Made by a program: the position numbers and the translations under genes. A stretch of 51,466 nucleotides of DNA from Lingula anatina (taxonomy: Eukaryota; Brachiopoda; Lingulata; Lingulida; Lingulidae): positions 1,358,208 to 1,409,673 of the forward strand of contig NW_019773736.1 of NCBI RefSeq assembly GCF_001039355.2. The letters are read 5' to 3'. The notes below the pieces were generated by a model. It made no database searches. It was not told where the DNA came from and was given only the letters and a program-made list of their open reading frames with translations. Below are positions 24,536 through 33,554 of the stretch, piece after piece. The stretch's first letter is position 1; every line of letters begins with the position of its first letter.

Positions 24536-24666
24536 TACATTTACTTAATTCATAGATTTCTCAATTATATTTCTACGTTTTAAGACTAGAAGGAAGACCA
24601 ACAAACTTTTTTCATATTTCACAACCAGTTTATTACAGAGTAGTATCTTGAAATCATACATTTTCT

Positions 24667-26596
24667 TTAGTTACATGCTCTCTTTGAATAGCTATGATCA
24701 GGAAATACAAGTTTTGGCATAGATATGCATCTTCTGTAGTCATTATTACTTTTCAATGCTTTAGATCTGTCATATCTTCTGTAACGGCTAAGGATTCTCT
24801 GTCTAGCTCTTAACTTAAATGCAACTGTCTTTTTGTGATTTACTCTCATTTTCATCTGTTTTTCATCTTTCTCCAGATATTTAACAACTGAAGAAGTGGG
24901 CCTAACACCAACAGAGGCCATCTTACACAAAGTGGATTGCTTAAGTCCATTATTCCTCAAGTGAACTGCACTGTGAATCCTGCCTTCGAAGTTCCGTGAA
25001 AAGGTGACAACTTTATTATTAGTTTTCTGAAATGTCCGATTTAAAGACTCCACTTTTTGTGTGTTGGTATTAAGTTTTGTTGATTCAATGGCCCTTGGGC
25101 CCAGTCTATAATTTAGGCACTGTCTTAAGATGTGCACATCTTCAGAGTTGCTAAAGTCTAGTTTGCCTTTCTCAGGGAAAATAGTTTCCGTGCCACCTTT
25201 GCATACATAAGAATACTTTAAGCAATTTTCACAATCACCGCTGTAACAACTAATTATAGAGTCAGTGACATAACTCAAGTGCTCTTTTAATCAATTGTAT
25301 GTCCCCTTTATTTGCTTTATAGCAGGCATCGAATTCAGCATAGCAGCGCATTGCTATGCACTGAGCAAAGCGTTTCTGCATTTTGTCTGCATTTTGTCTC
25401 TACTTTGTTTTCCCTGGAAAAACTTGACCGGAAAATGGAGCTTTTTCAATTTGCTTTTTCAGAGCTTTACTGTAGTGGCGCGTGTCCCGAAGACTTTCGA
25501 CATCATCACATGCAGAGTGGGCTCGGCTATCACCATCAGTGGTCAAGGCACCAACTGTGACCTCTCCAGAAATTTCCTCGAGGATCTGCTGCATGGCACG
25601 TTTCTCGTCTCCAATACTGTCGTCTTCCCGTAGATTCGCCGTGCAGATACCACTGTGCTCTGGACAGGATACATCTTCCCCTCTACTTTTGAGCAGGTGA
25701 GCTGTGTGGCATAACTTGTTTCCGGTGTAAACACCAATGATGTCTTTTTTGCTGGTTACATTTTCTGCAACGGTGTATACAGTCTGAGTGGCTGGCTGGT
25801 ATAGTGTTTTGTTCCCTCCACTGAACAGACTGTTATTATATCTGCCATCTCCTTCCACTGCTATGGGCTGTCCTTCACACCCTCTCAGATCTTGAATGCG
25901 GCGTAGATTCTCACGGCGCTTTTGCATGTCAGCTTTGTTTAGCTTGGTTATAGCAGCACCGACTTTATTTGCTTGCTTTTGCATGGATCATGCACTGGGC
26001 GGGGTCACATTGGTCGCCATTAGAATCTGCCTCATTGCCGTGTTGGAGATCATGTTTTGTGACAGGCCTACTTGCAAGCCTGCATTCACCGTTGCTGCTC
26101 TCCTGCCACGCTGCTTGCTCTCGACTTCATTGTACAATTTCTGTTTCCCTGTCCTGTACTGACACGTGTCACATTTTAGTCCCACTGACCAAGCCACTCC
26201 CCACTTGCTCTCTGCCTCCCTGTCCCAAACCATTGAGCCAGTGCACTCAGCTGTATGCTCTGACAAGACTTTGTTGACCAGATTGACAATTTTTTCTGGT
26301 GAAACCAACTTGTATTCATCATCTGGGGGTTGGGGCTGGCTGCTGGACAAACTCTCTGACTGGGCCCTCCTAGGTCTGAGGATGACGGGTGCATCAGGGT
26401 TGCTGCTGAAGGTTGTTGGTGGCCCGACAGGGGGTGGAGAGGAGGCTGCCTGGTACAATTCTTGGCTGGGTCTGATGTATCTTCTCACAATAGGCTCTGG
26501 AGGCTGGTCAGACTGCTGACGTCCAGTGGAAAACTTGTTTCCCTTCACAAATACACTTTTTCTTCGTTTTTTCCAGCTACCTTTACCGTACGGCAT
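24667..26596 (-). pseudogene. Mutator-like transposase, decayed
   Basis: Read from the ATG at 26596 (MPYGKGSWKKRRKSVFVKGN), the frame runs through WGVAWSVGLKCDTCQYRTG, ATVNAGLQVGLSQN and NVTPPS to an in-frame TGA (25988-25990). It then resumes in the same frame with MQKQANKVGAAI, AVEGDGRYNN, LTTDGDSRAH and VFPGKTK, meets a TAG (25400-25402), continues with QKRFAQCIAMRCYAEF, and shifts frame near 25280. The remainder, from about 25278 to 24667, has CYSGDCENCLKYSYVC and VTFSRNFEGRIHSAVHLRNN. This order of motifs is that of the 'Mutator-like transposase' domain common in metazoan genomes; the GDGR and TDGDS aspartates are the likely catalytic acids. An alternative upstream start at 26860 exists, but conservation seems to begin at 26596. 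Three lesions make this copy inactive. Confidence 0.75.
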
Positions 26597-26860
26597 GGTG
26601 GATAGAAAGTGACTTCTGAGTCCAGAGGCAGAGACAGGGCATTTTATAGCATCAGCTGCCCATTGTCGCTCCCAGGTGTGCAGGAAAGCAGGATACATGA
26701 CAACAAAAGGTATGAACAGTGACTGGAAGTGGAGTTTCCTGTAAACAGCAAACTGCATGGCCCCAGTGCAGGAGGGGGGTATACAGCTTAGCAGTGAGTA
26801 TTGTTCTGCAGGGAGGGACAAGAAGCTCATTTCCTGTATCCTCACAACAAACACAAACAA

Positions 26861-27483
26861 ACATAAACAACGGTTGTGACAATTAACCTTGCACTTGAGT
26901 TTAAGTAATTTTTATATATTTTGAAATATTTTTATTAGTAATTTTCCACTTTTCGCACTTTATTTCTCAACAAAGTGCACTTAAAATAGGCACAACCAGT
27001 TAAGATGCTTATCTCAGATTTTCACACCTGTCCAGCATAAGGTGTCCAAATTTCAAAACAATTGAAACAAATTCAGGCACAGAAATGTACATTTAACTTT
27101 TTATCACTCATGAAATTATGCTTTCTCACCAGGTGCAATGTTGGCTAGAGTGGCCCATACAGCAACCACATTTTCAACTTGACAGGGCTCAGTCATCAAG
27201 AGACCATTCTCAGTCTTATTGGGCGGAGCAGTTGGCAGTGTATTAAGGTTTTAATTTTTGGTGTCAGAAGGTAAGAACAGGGGGGGGGTTTGTGTGAAGG
27301 ATAACGCCTGTCCATCATATTATAGGTTAGGTCTGTGTAGTTTCTGAAAATCAGAAGAAATGATTTTTTTTTGTAAAAAAAGCCCATTTTTAGAAAATTT
27401 TGGCCCGTTTGACCTTGGAATAAAGGTCAAATGTCAAATCCAAGGGCATATTTAAAATCTCCACATATGACTTTCGGTCAGTC
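26861..27483. other. Spacer between transposase and first LTR
   Basis: No gene is seen. If the transposase is part of an element, its right terminus should be here, but I did not find an inverted match to the 22.5-24.1 kb side. The last 80 bases resemble the 156-bp repeat of 22690-23110 in the same orientation. Confidence 0.45.
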
Positions 27484-28035
27484 TGTAAAATACCACTTTG
27501 GGTATTTTATGATTGATATAAATAATTAATTAAAATAATATTCATATCCTAAGATAAGCTTAGCAGGGGGCAGTCAATAGACATTCGGGAATGATCGTGA
27601 CCGGGGCACATGGCACGAGATAAAATTTAGAAATGCCTTTGAAGGCTAGGGCGGATAATGGTGATCCAGGAAACACGGTGACTGAGTTGGGGCAAAGCCT
27701 GAGACAAAAGGACTGCGCTCAGTCAAGTGTTATTTCTTCCTGGTTATTAAAATTCCTGAATGATCTATAAAGGCTGCCCTGTTTTAAGGTGAAATCATAT
27801 CGTATTTTGGCTCTGGCGATATCATTATACATTTTGGACTGACAGTTACTATGTAGAAGAAACCTCTGTATATTTTCCAAAAGACAGTATTAAATTTCCA
27901 CTTGCATCAAATGAGAATCTTGTTCGTTTTACTGGATCAGCTGGGCGCACAACACTAAGGCCCAAGAACCGGCGCGTTATCTAACGTGACATTATTTTCT
28001 CGTAAAGTCTAACCGACGAAGATTGAGACTTAACA
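27484..28035 (+). repeat. LTR copy 1 (552 bp), abutting assembly gap
   Basis: It begins TGTAAAATACC and ends GACTTAACA. By eye it is identical in length and sequence to the LTR at 28491-29042. One further base (A) matches the start of the internal region, then the N run begins. It may be the left LTR of another element, or the same LTR represented twice on both sides of a gap. Confidence 0.9.
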
Positions 28036-28036
28036 A

Positions 28037-28489
28037 NNNNNNNNNNNNNNNNNNNNNNNNNNNNNNNNNNNNNNNNNNNNNNNNNNNNNNNNNNNNNNNN
28101 NNNNNNNNNNNNNNNNNNNNNNNNNNNNNNNNNNNNNNNNNNNNNNNNNNNNNNNNNNNNNNNNNNNNNNNNNNNNNNNNNNNNNNNNNNNNNNNNNNNN
28201 NNNNNNNNNNNNNNNNNNNNNNNNNNNNNNNNNNNNNNNNNNNNNNNNNNNNNNNNNNNNNNNNNNNNNNNNNNNNNNNNNNNNNNNNNNNNNNNNNNNN
28301 NNNNNNNNNNNNNNNNNNNNNNNNNNNNNNNNNNNNNNNNNNNNNNNNNNNNNNNNNNNNNNNNNNNNNNNNNNNNNNNNNNNNNNNNNNNNNNNNNNNN
28401 NNNNNNNNNNNNNNNNNNNNNNNNNNNNNNNNNNNNNNNNNNNNNNNNNNNNNNNNNNNNNNNNNNNNNNNNNNNNNNNNNNNNNNNNN
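28037..28489. other. Assembly gap (453 N)
   Basis: An unresolved run of N lies between two identical LTR copies. Translations reported across it have no meaning. Confidence 1.
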
Positions 28490-28490
28490 T

Positions 28491-29042
28491 TGTAAAATAC
28501 CACTTTGGGTATTTTATGATTGATATAAATAATTAATTAAAATAATATTCATATCCTAAGATAAGCTTAGCAGGGGGCAGTCAATAGACATTCGGGAATG
28601 ATCGTGACCGGGGCACATGGCACGAGATAAAATTTAGAAATGCCTTTGAAGGCTAGGGCGGATAATGGTGATCCAGGAAACACGGTGACTGAGTTGGGGC
28701 AAAGCCTGAGACAAAAGGACTGCGCTCAGTCAAGTGTTATTTCTTCCTGGTTATTAAAATTCCTGAATGATCTATAAAGGCTGCCCTGTTTTAAGGTGAA
28801 ATCATATCGTATTTTGGCTCTGGCGATATCATTATACATTTTGGACTGACAGTTACTATGTAGAAGAAACCTCTGTATATTTTCCAAAAGACAGTATTAA
28901 ATTTCCACTTGCATCAAATGAGAATCTTGTTCGTTTTACTGGATCAGCTGGGCGCACAACACTAAGGCCCAAGAACCGGCGCGTTATCTAACGTGACATT
29001 ATTTTCTCGTAAAGTCTAACCGACGAAGATTGAGACTTAACA
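28491..29042 (+). repeat. 5' LTR of element 1 (552 bp)
   Basis: TG...CA boundaries. The first bases contain a small hairpin, AAAATACC with GGTATTTT, around a short loop. A TATAAA at 28773-28778 is a candidate promoter element. It differs from the LTR at 37093-37644 at roughly a dozen positions. Confidence 0.93.
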
Positions 29043-29044
29043 AT

Positions 29045-29056
29045 TGGCGAGCTCTT
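29045..29056 (+). promoter_or_regulatory. Candidate primer-binding site
   Basis: TGGCGAGCTC follows the LTR terminus by two bases. TGG pairs with the universal 3' CCA of tRNA. I did not assign the tRNA. The same sequence follows the LTR of element 2 (from about 37673). Confidence 0.6.
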
Positions 29057-29087
29057 TTCAGGACTTAATTTTTAGCAATCTAACAAA

Positions 29088-30008
29088 ATGAATCCAGATT
29101 CTCTTCAGCAGCTGTCCGCCGGAGTTGCAGCTTTAGCAAAAACAACGGTGCAGGCGCACCAAGAGGATGGACAATGGAGAAATTTGATGCAAGAGCGATG
29201 GCGAGCGGAGGACGCTCGAAATGCGCGAATAGAACGCATGAAAATAGAAGGTGAGCACCAGACAAAATTGGATGTCCTGTGCAGGGCTATTAAACCCTGT
29301 GATGGGTCCATTCCGGACGACACGAGAGACTGGATTGACCAAATTGAAAGAACAATTCCCCGGACGGAGGAAATTGAACACGCCACAATTAAACTGGCAC
29401 TGCAGACGGCACAAGGGTCAATGGCAGGTGAGATAGATTATTTCTTAAATCAACAGCCAGAGTATTTTGGAACGGACTGGACGGTGCTACGAAACCATAT
29501 TCGACGGGTCTTCCTTTCTGCCGATGAAACTAGTTGTATTCGCGCCGAATTAGAACGAATAAAACAATCACAATTTGAAAACACGGCATCCTATAATCGC
29601 CGCTTTAGAGACGTGGCGCGTAAAGCATACCCACTTCCACGATCCGAGGAAGCGGAACGCCTGTTAGTTAAGGCTTATACGCGGGGCCTGCATGAGATTC
29701 GCCTCGCTAGAGACATGATACGGAAGGGACGGCCGTCAACGTTGCAAGAAGCTATGAGATACGTGGACAATGAAGAGGTGGGTGATCTCCTATTCCAGAC
29801 CGTCTACGGAGACCGAAATGGCAACCCTCAACGCCGCATAGAGGAGCCAATGGAAATCGGGGCGACACAACCGTTGGATCAAGTACCACGATGGGCTACA
29901 GAACTAAAAGAATCGATCTTATCCGCGTTGAAAAGCGCAGCTCAACGCGAACCATCGATGACGTCATCCAACACAAGACGGCACGCCACCATCGTCGAAG
30001 GACAGTAA
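29088..30008 (+). CDS. gag: Gag, frame broken before the zinc knuckle
   Basis: Structural (capsid/nucleocapsid) precursor of the LTR element, 306 codons from ATG. The central part (RDWIDQIERTIP, DWTVLRNHIRRVF, ENTASYNRRFRDVARKAYP) is the alpha-helical capsid-type region of Gypsy Gag. Compared with copy 2 at 37716-38747, about 11 nt are missing near 29980-29995, so translation ends early at 30006-30008. The CX2CX4HX4C knuckle follows in another frame (about 30033-30075). The rest is over 95% alike by eye, so the defect is recent or a sequencing error. Confidence 0.9.
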   Translation: MNPDSLQQLSAGVAALAKTTVQAHQEDGQWRNLMQERWRAEDARNARIERMKIEGEHQTKLDVLCRAIKPCDGSIPDDTRDWIDQIERTIPRTEEIEHATIKLALQTAQGSMAGEIDYFLNQQPEYFGTDWTVLRNHIRRVFLSADETSCIRAELERIKQSQFENTASYNRRFRDVARKAYPLPRSEEAERLLVKAYTRGLHEIRLARDMIRKGRPSTLQEAMRYVDNEEVGDLLFQTVYGDRNGNPQRRIEEPMEIGATQPLDQVPRWATELKESILSALKSAAQREPSMTSSNTRRHATIVEGQ

Positions 30009-30132
30009 GGGTTGGACGGCCGACGGACAAATAAAATGTTTTCATTGTGGTAAAGTAGGTCATGTAAAGGCAGAATGTTACCAACTCAAAGCTTTACGTA
30101 AGAAACAGCAACCTTTTGACCATTTAAACTAG
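30009..30132 (+). pseudogene. Gag C-terminal zinc-knuckle fragment, out of frame
   Basis: It encodes KCFHCGKVGHVKAEC, a CCHC knuckle that binds genomic RNA in Gag proteins, in the frame one step away from the gag frame above. It ends at TAG 30130-30132, preceded directly by TTTAAAC. Confidence 0.8.
30123..30129 (+). promoter_or_regulatory. Candidate -1 ribosomal frameshift site (TTTAAAC)
   Basis: TTTAAAC is a classical X XXY YYZ slippery heptamer. Here TTA and AAC are codons of the zinc-knuckle frame and the next codon is TAG. The frame one base back is closed by TGA at 30117-30119 and open from there into pol. The heptamer and the following TAG are kept in element 2 (38762-38768). I did not identify a downstream pseudoknot. 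Confidence 0.6.
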
Positions 30133-30161
30133 TTCAAGCAGAGAGGCGTAAGAAGGCTCGT

Positions 30162-33100
30162 ATGGGGGTTAGTGTATCTATAAATGGGGAACCTTGTTTA
30201 GCATTAGTTGACACGGGCGCTAGTACCTCTCTGCTCCATTACTCAGTATTTAAGAAATTATGTGCAAAGACTAGTAGACCTAGATTAGTGAAAAGTACAC
30301 AACCCGTCATTAGTATAACGGGTCAACAACTTACGGTGTTAGGAACGGCTCAAATTCGTATTGACTTTGCAAATGTGGTAGAGATGCTCATTGTAGACAA
30401 TATTGACCATCAAATGATATTGGGTAATGACACGCTTCAAGCACACAGGGGAGTCATTAATTATGACACTAATACACTGTATTGGTGTCGTAGGGAATGG
30501 CCGCTGGTTGAATATAAACAGTATCAACAAGATACTGATTTATGTACCGCACTTTTAAAAGCAACTCCTGTGGGTCATGAGGCAATAGATAAGGTCTTGA
30601 TTGATTTTAATGATGTGTTTAGTGTAAAAGGTGAACCACACGGGTTAAGTACCGTGGAACCGATGACTATAGATACGGGTAATCATGTGCCCATTAGACA
30701 GAGACCGTATCGCACACCATTAGCGAAGCGAAAACTTATAGAATCCGAAATTGAAGAAATGCTGAAAGATAATGTGATTCAACCAAGTTTCAGTCCATGG
30801 GCCTCTCCCGTTACACTAGTACCAAAGAAGGATGGCAGCACGAGATTTTGTGTGGACTACCGAAAATTGAACGAGCTTATTACACCCGCAAGGTACCCGC
30901 TACCCCTCATTCAGGACATCTTTGATCAGGTGAGTGGAGCACAGTGGTTTTCAGTACTAGATTGTCGTTCAGGGTACACACAAATTCGCATTGCTGAAAA
31001 GGATATTGAAAAGACAGCATTTGTTTGTCATCTGGGTCAATTTGAATACTTACGTTGTCCTTTTGGGTTGTCAATTACACCTGCTTATTTTCAACGCATG
31101 ATGGATTCGGTTCTGAGTGGCCTTATCGGAGTATCATGTTTTGTTTATCTGGATGATATTTGCGTGTTTAGTAAAACAAAAGAAGAACATGCAGAACATT
31201 TACGTCAGGTATTTCAGCGATTGCGCAACGCCGGTTTAAAATTAAAACCATCAAAGTGTTCATTTGCCCAACAAGAAATTAAACTTTTAGGCTACATTGT
31301 GACCCCCGATGGTATCAGTAGTGATCCCGAGAAAACAAAAGCAATTTCCGCCTTAGAACCACCAAAATCGGTCAAGGGTATTCGGTCTTTTCTCGGCATG
31401 TGTCAGTATTACTCGCGAACCATTCCCAATTTTGCTCACACAGCATCATCCCTATACAAACTTACCAAGAAGGGCGAGAAATATGTATGGGGGGACGAAC
31501 AACAACAGGCATTTCAAACCTTAAAAGATCAGTTGTGTTCGAATGAGATTATGGCGTATCCCCGGACAGACAGGCCGTATCGCTTGTATACGGATGCATC
31601 CAATTACGCGGTAGGGGGCATTTTAGTTCAGGTAGATGACAGTGGAATGGAACGTGTCATACAGTATGTCTCTAAATCCTTGTCAGGACCGGCTCTTCGC
31701 TGGTCCACACTTGAACGCGAAGCCTACAGTTTAATTTTCTGCGTCAGTAAGCTACGTCCGTATCTCATCGGGTCCGATTTTACCATCTTCACGGATCATA
31801 AACCTTTACGATCTTTATTCACGGCTGAAATGCGCAACACCAAGGTACAACGCTGGGCTATGCTGCTGTCCGAGTTTGGGGCGAAGATAGAATATATACA
31901 AGGTAAGAAAAACGTACGAGCGGATGTTTTGAGTAGATTGCCGCCACCAGAGGTCGCCACTTTCGACACAGATGAATGGGTGGACCCGGACGCGCTTCCG
32001 GATGAAGACGCTGCTCAACGAATACCCCTAGAAGCAGACGATTTACTACCAGAGAAGTTACGCGGAGAACAGGAAGAAGAATTCCAAGCGTGGTTTAAGA
32101 ATGCGGGAACAGAAGATTCGGACCTTGCAGTATTAGATGGGTTACTTTATTCAGTAAAGAAACCATCGCGTACAGCTGCTGTCTATCCACGTTTAGTACT
32201 TCCCTTCCAATACAGAGAGGCGGTGATCCAGCGATGTCACGAAGAAATTGGCCACATGGGGGCTGCGAAAACACAACACCGAGTACAGGAAGCGTACGTG
32301 TGGCCCGGAATCCGACGGGATATTACATCGCAGCTGCAACGATGTCCGGTATGTCAGGTACATAAATCGCGGGCACAACACGCGCCATTTGGAGAAATGC
32401 CTATTCCATCGTATGTCATGCAGATTGTTGGGTTAGATTTAATTGGTCCGTTTCGGGAAAGTGATAAGGGCAATAGATACATTTTAAATGCCATCGATCA
32501 TTTATCTGGGTGGGTCGAGTCATATCCTATACCTAATAAAACTTCCTTAGAAGTGGAGTCAGTTTTGGCAAAAGATTTCTTCCCGCGACATGGTATTCCG
32601 GAAATTATTATCACGGATAAGGGTGGGGAATTCCAAAGTCTAAGTTTTAGACAATTTCTGACAGATTTGGGAATTAATCATAGGTCAACTACAGGTCATA
32701 ATCCTGAATCAAATGGTAAAACTGAACGAGTAAATAGAACCATTAAAGAATTGTTGGCGAAATTGGTCGACAATGATGCACTTCAATGGGAAAACCAATT
32801 AGGAAATGCGGTATGTGCTTATCGCAATAGCCCCAGTTCATCCACAGGGTTTACACCGTTCTTTTTGATGTACGGTAGAAGGGGGAGACTGCCACTGACT
32901 AAAGCATTAAAAGCCACCAGTCAGACAAACGCATTGCATGGTCGGTTAAGGGAAATGTCTAAAGCGCTTCGTTGCGCCCAAGTGAATCTTAAAAATTCCA
33001 GGCAATATAACCGTTCCAGAATTAATGCAAAAGCCAATGCCGATCTTATCCAAATTGGTGACACGGTAGTGGTTAAAGCCCAGGAACGATTAACCCTAAC

Positions 33101-33554
33101 TTCAAAGTGGGATCCGGAATGGGAGGTTATTGATAAGTGGGGAAAGGTGTTCAAAATTAGGAATCAACTATCTGGAAAGATAATAACCGTGAATCGAAAT
33201 AAATTACGCGTAGTTGATCCTGATATAGCTTGGGATGAGGTCAGACCACGACCATTGCGTAACTCAAGGAAAAAGGCCACCTCCGAGACTGCTATAATAC
33301 CTCCAGTGCCACCTTTGAGAGATCAGTTAGAGGAGGGGACTTCACATCAGCAAGACGATACCGACTCTGACTCTGCCGAATCCGAGACGTCATTAGAGTG
33401 GGATAGCTGGACAGATAGAGAACCACAACTACGCAGACCGGCAGATCATAGCTACAATACCCGTTATAAGAAGAGAGCGGCGTTATGTCCAAGTCCCGAG
33501 GCACAACCTTCGTCCAAACAACGGAGAAAGGAAGGGGCTTCAAGCACATCCTAA
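30162..33554 (+). CDS. pol: Pol polyprotein: protease, reverse transcriptase, RNase H, integrase
   Basis: 1130 codons from the first ATG; the frame is open back to 30120, so the true polyprotein probably begins upstream through frameshifting. The aspartic protease has LVDTGAST near residue 17. RT has FCVDYRKLN (about 225-235) and the catalytic YLDD at about 329. RNase H begins LYTDASNYAVGG (about 475) with TDHKPL later. Integrase has an HHCC zinc site (RCHEEIGHM, CPVCQVHKS; about 690-735) and the DDE core with GLDLIG, ITDKGGEFQS and NPESNGKTERVNR (about 755-860). The C-terminal part (WEVIDKWGKVFKIRNQ) resembles the SH3-like module of Gypsy integrases, with no chromodomain seen. The frame is uninterrupted. 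Its end overlaps env by 70 nt. Confidence 0.95.
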   Translation: MGVSVSINGEPCLALVDTGASTSLLHYSVFKKLCAKTSRPRLVKSTQPVISITGQQLTVLGTAQIRIDFANVVEMLIVDNIDHQMILGNDTLQAHRGVINYDTNTLYWCRREWPLVEYKQYQQDTDLCTALLKATPVGHEAIDKVLIDFNDVFSVKGEPHGLSTVEPMTIDTGNHVPIRQRPYRTPLAKRKLIESEIEEMLKDNVIQPSFSPWASPVTLVPKKDGSTRFCVDYRKLNELITPARYPLPLIQDIFDQVSGAQWFSVLDCRSGYTQIRIAEKDIEKTAFVCHLGQFEYLRCPFGLSITPAYFQRMMDSVLSGLIGVSCFVYLDDICVFSKTKEEHAEHLRQVFQRLRNAGLKLKPSKCSFAQQEIKLLGYIVTPDGISSDPEKTKAISALEPPKSVKGIRSFLGMCQYYSRTIPNFAHTASSLYKLTKKGEKYVWGDEQQQAFQTLKDQLCSNEIMAYPRTDRPYRLYTDASNYAVGGILVQVDDSGMERVIQYVSKSLSGPALRWSTLEREAYSLIFCVSKLRPYLIGSDFTIFTDHKPLRSLFTAEMRNTKVQRWAMLLSEFGAKIEYIQGKKNVRADVLSRLPPPEVATFDTDEWVDPDALPDEDAAQRIPLEADDLLPEKLRGEQEEEFQAWFKNAGTEDSDLAVLDGLLYSVKKPSRTAAVYPRLVLPFQYREAVIQRCHEEIGHMGAAKTQHRVQEAYVWPGIRRDITSQLQRCPVCQVHKSRAQHAPFGEMPIPSYVMQIVGLDLIGPFRESDKGNRYILNAIDHLSGWVESYPIPNKTSLEVESVLAKDFFPRHGIPEIIITDKGGEFQSLSFRQFLTDLGINHRSTTGHNPESNGKTERVNRTIKELLAKLVDNDALQWENQLGNAVCAYRNSPSSSTGFTPFFLMYGRRGRLPLTKALKATSQTNALHGRLREMSKALRCAQVNLKNSRQYNRSRINAKANADLIQIGDTVVVKAQERLTLTSKWDPEWEVIDKWGKVFKIRNQLSGKIITVNRNKLRVVDPDIAWDEVRPRPLRNSRKKATSETAIIPPVPPLRDQLEEGTSHQQDDTDSDSAESETSLEWDSWTDREPQLRRPADHSYNTRYKKRAALCPSPEAQPSSKQRRKEGASSTS

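Noticed and set aside
25296-26519. Several plus-strand open frames of 70-117 codons
   Set aside because: They are shadows opposite the minus-strand transposase, which alone shows conserved motifs.
28023-28523. Open frames across the N run
   Set aside because: The residues are all unknown; they are a product of the gap.
27484-29042. The two identical LTRs as the two ends of one short element
   Set aside because: The region between them is only the N run, and the second LTR is followed by primer-binding site and gag, so it is a 5' LTR and not a 3' LTR.
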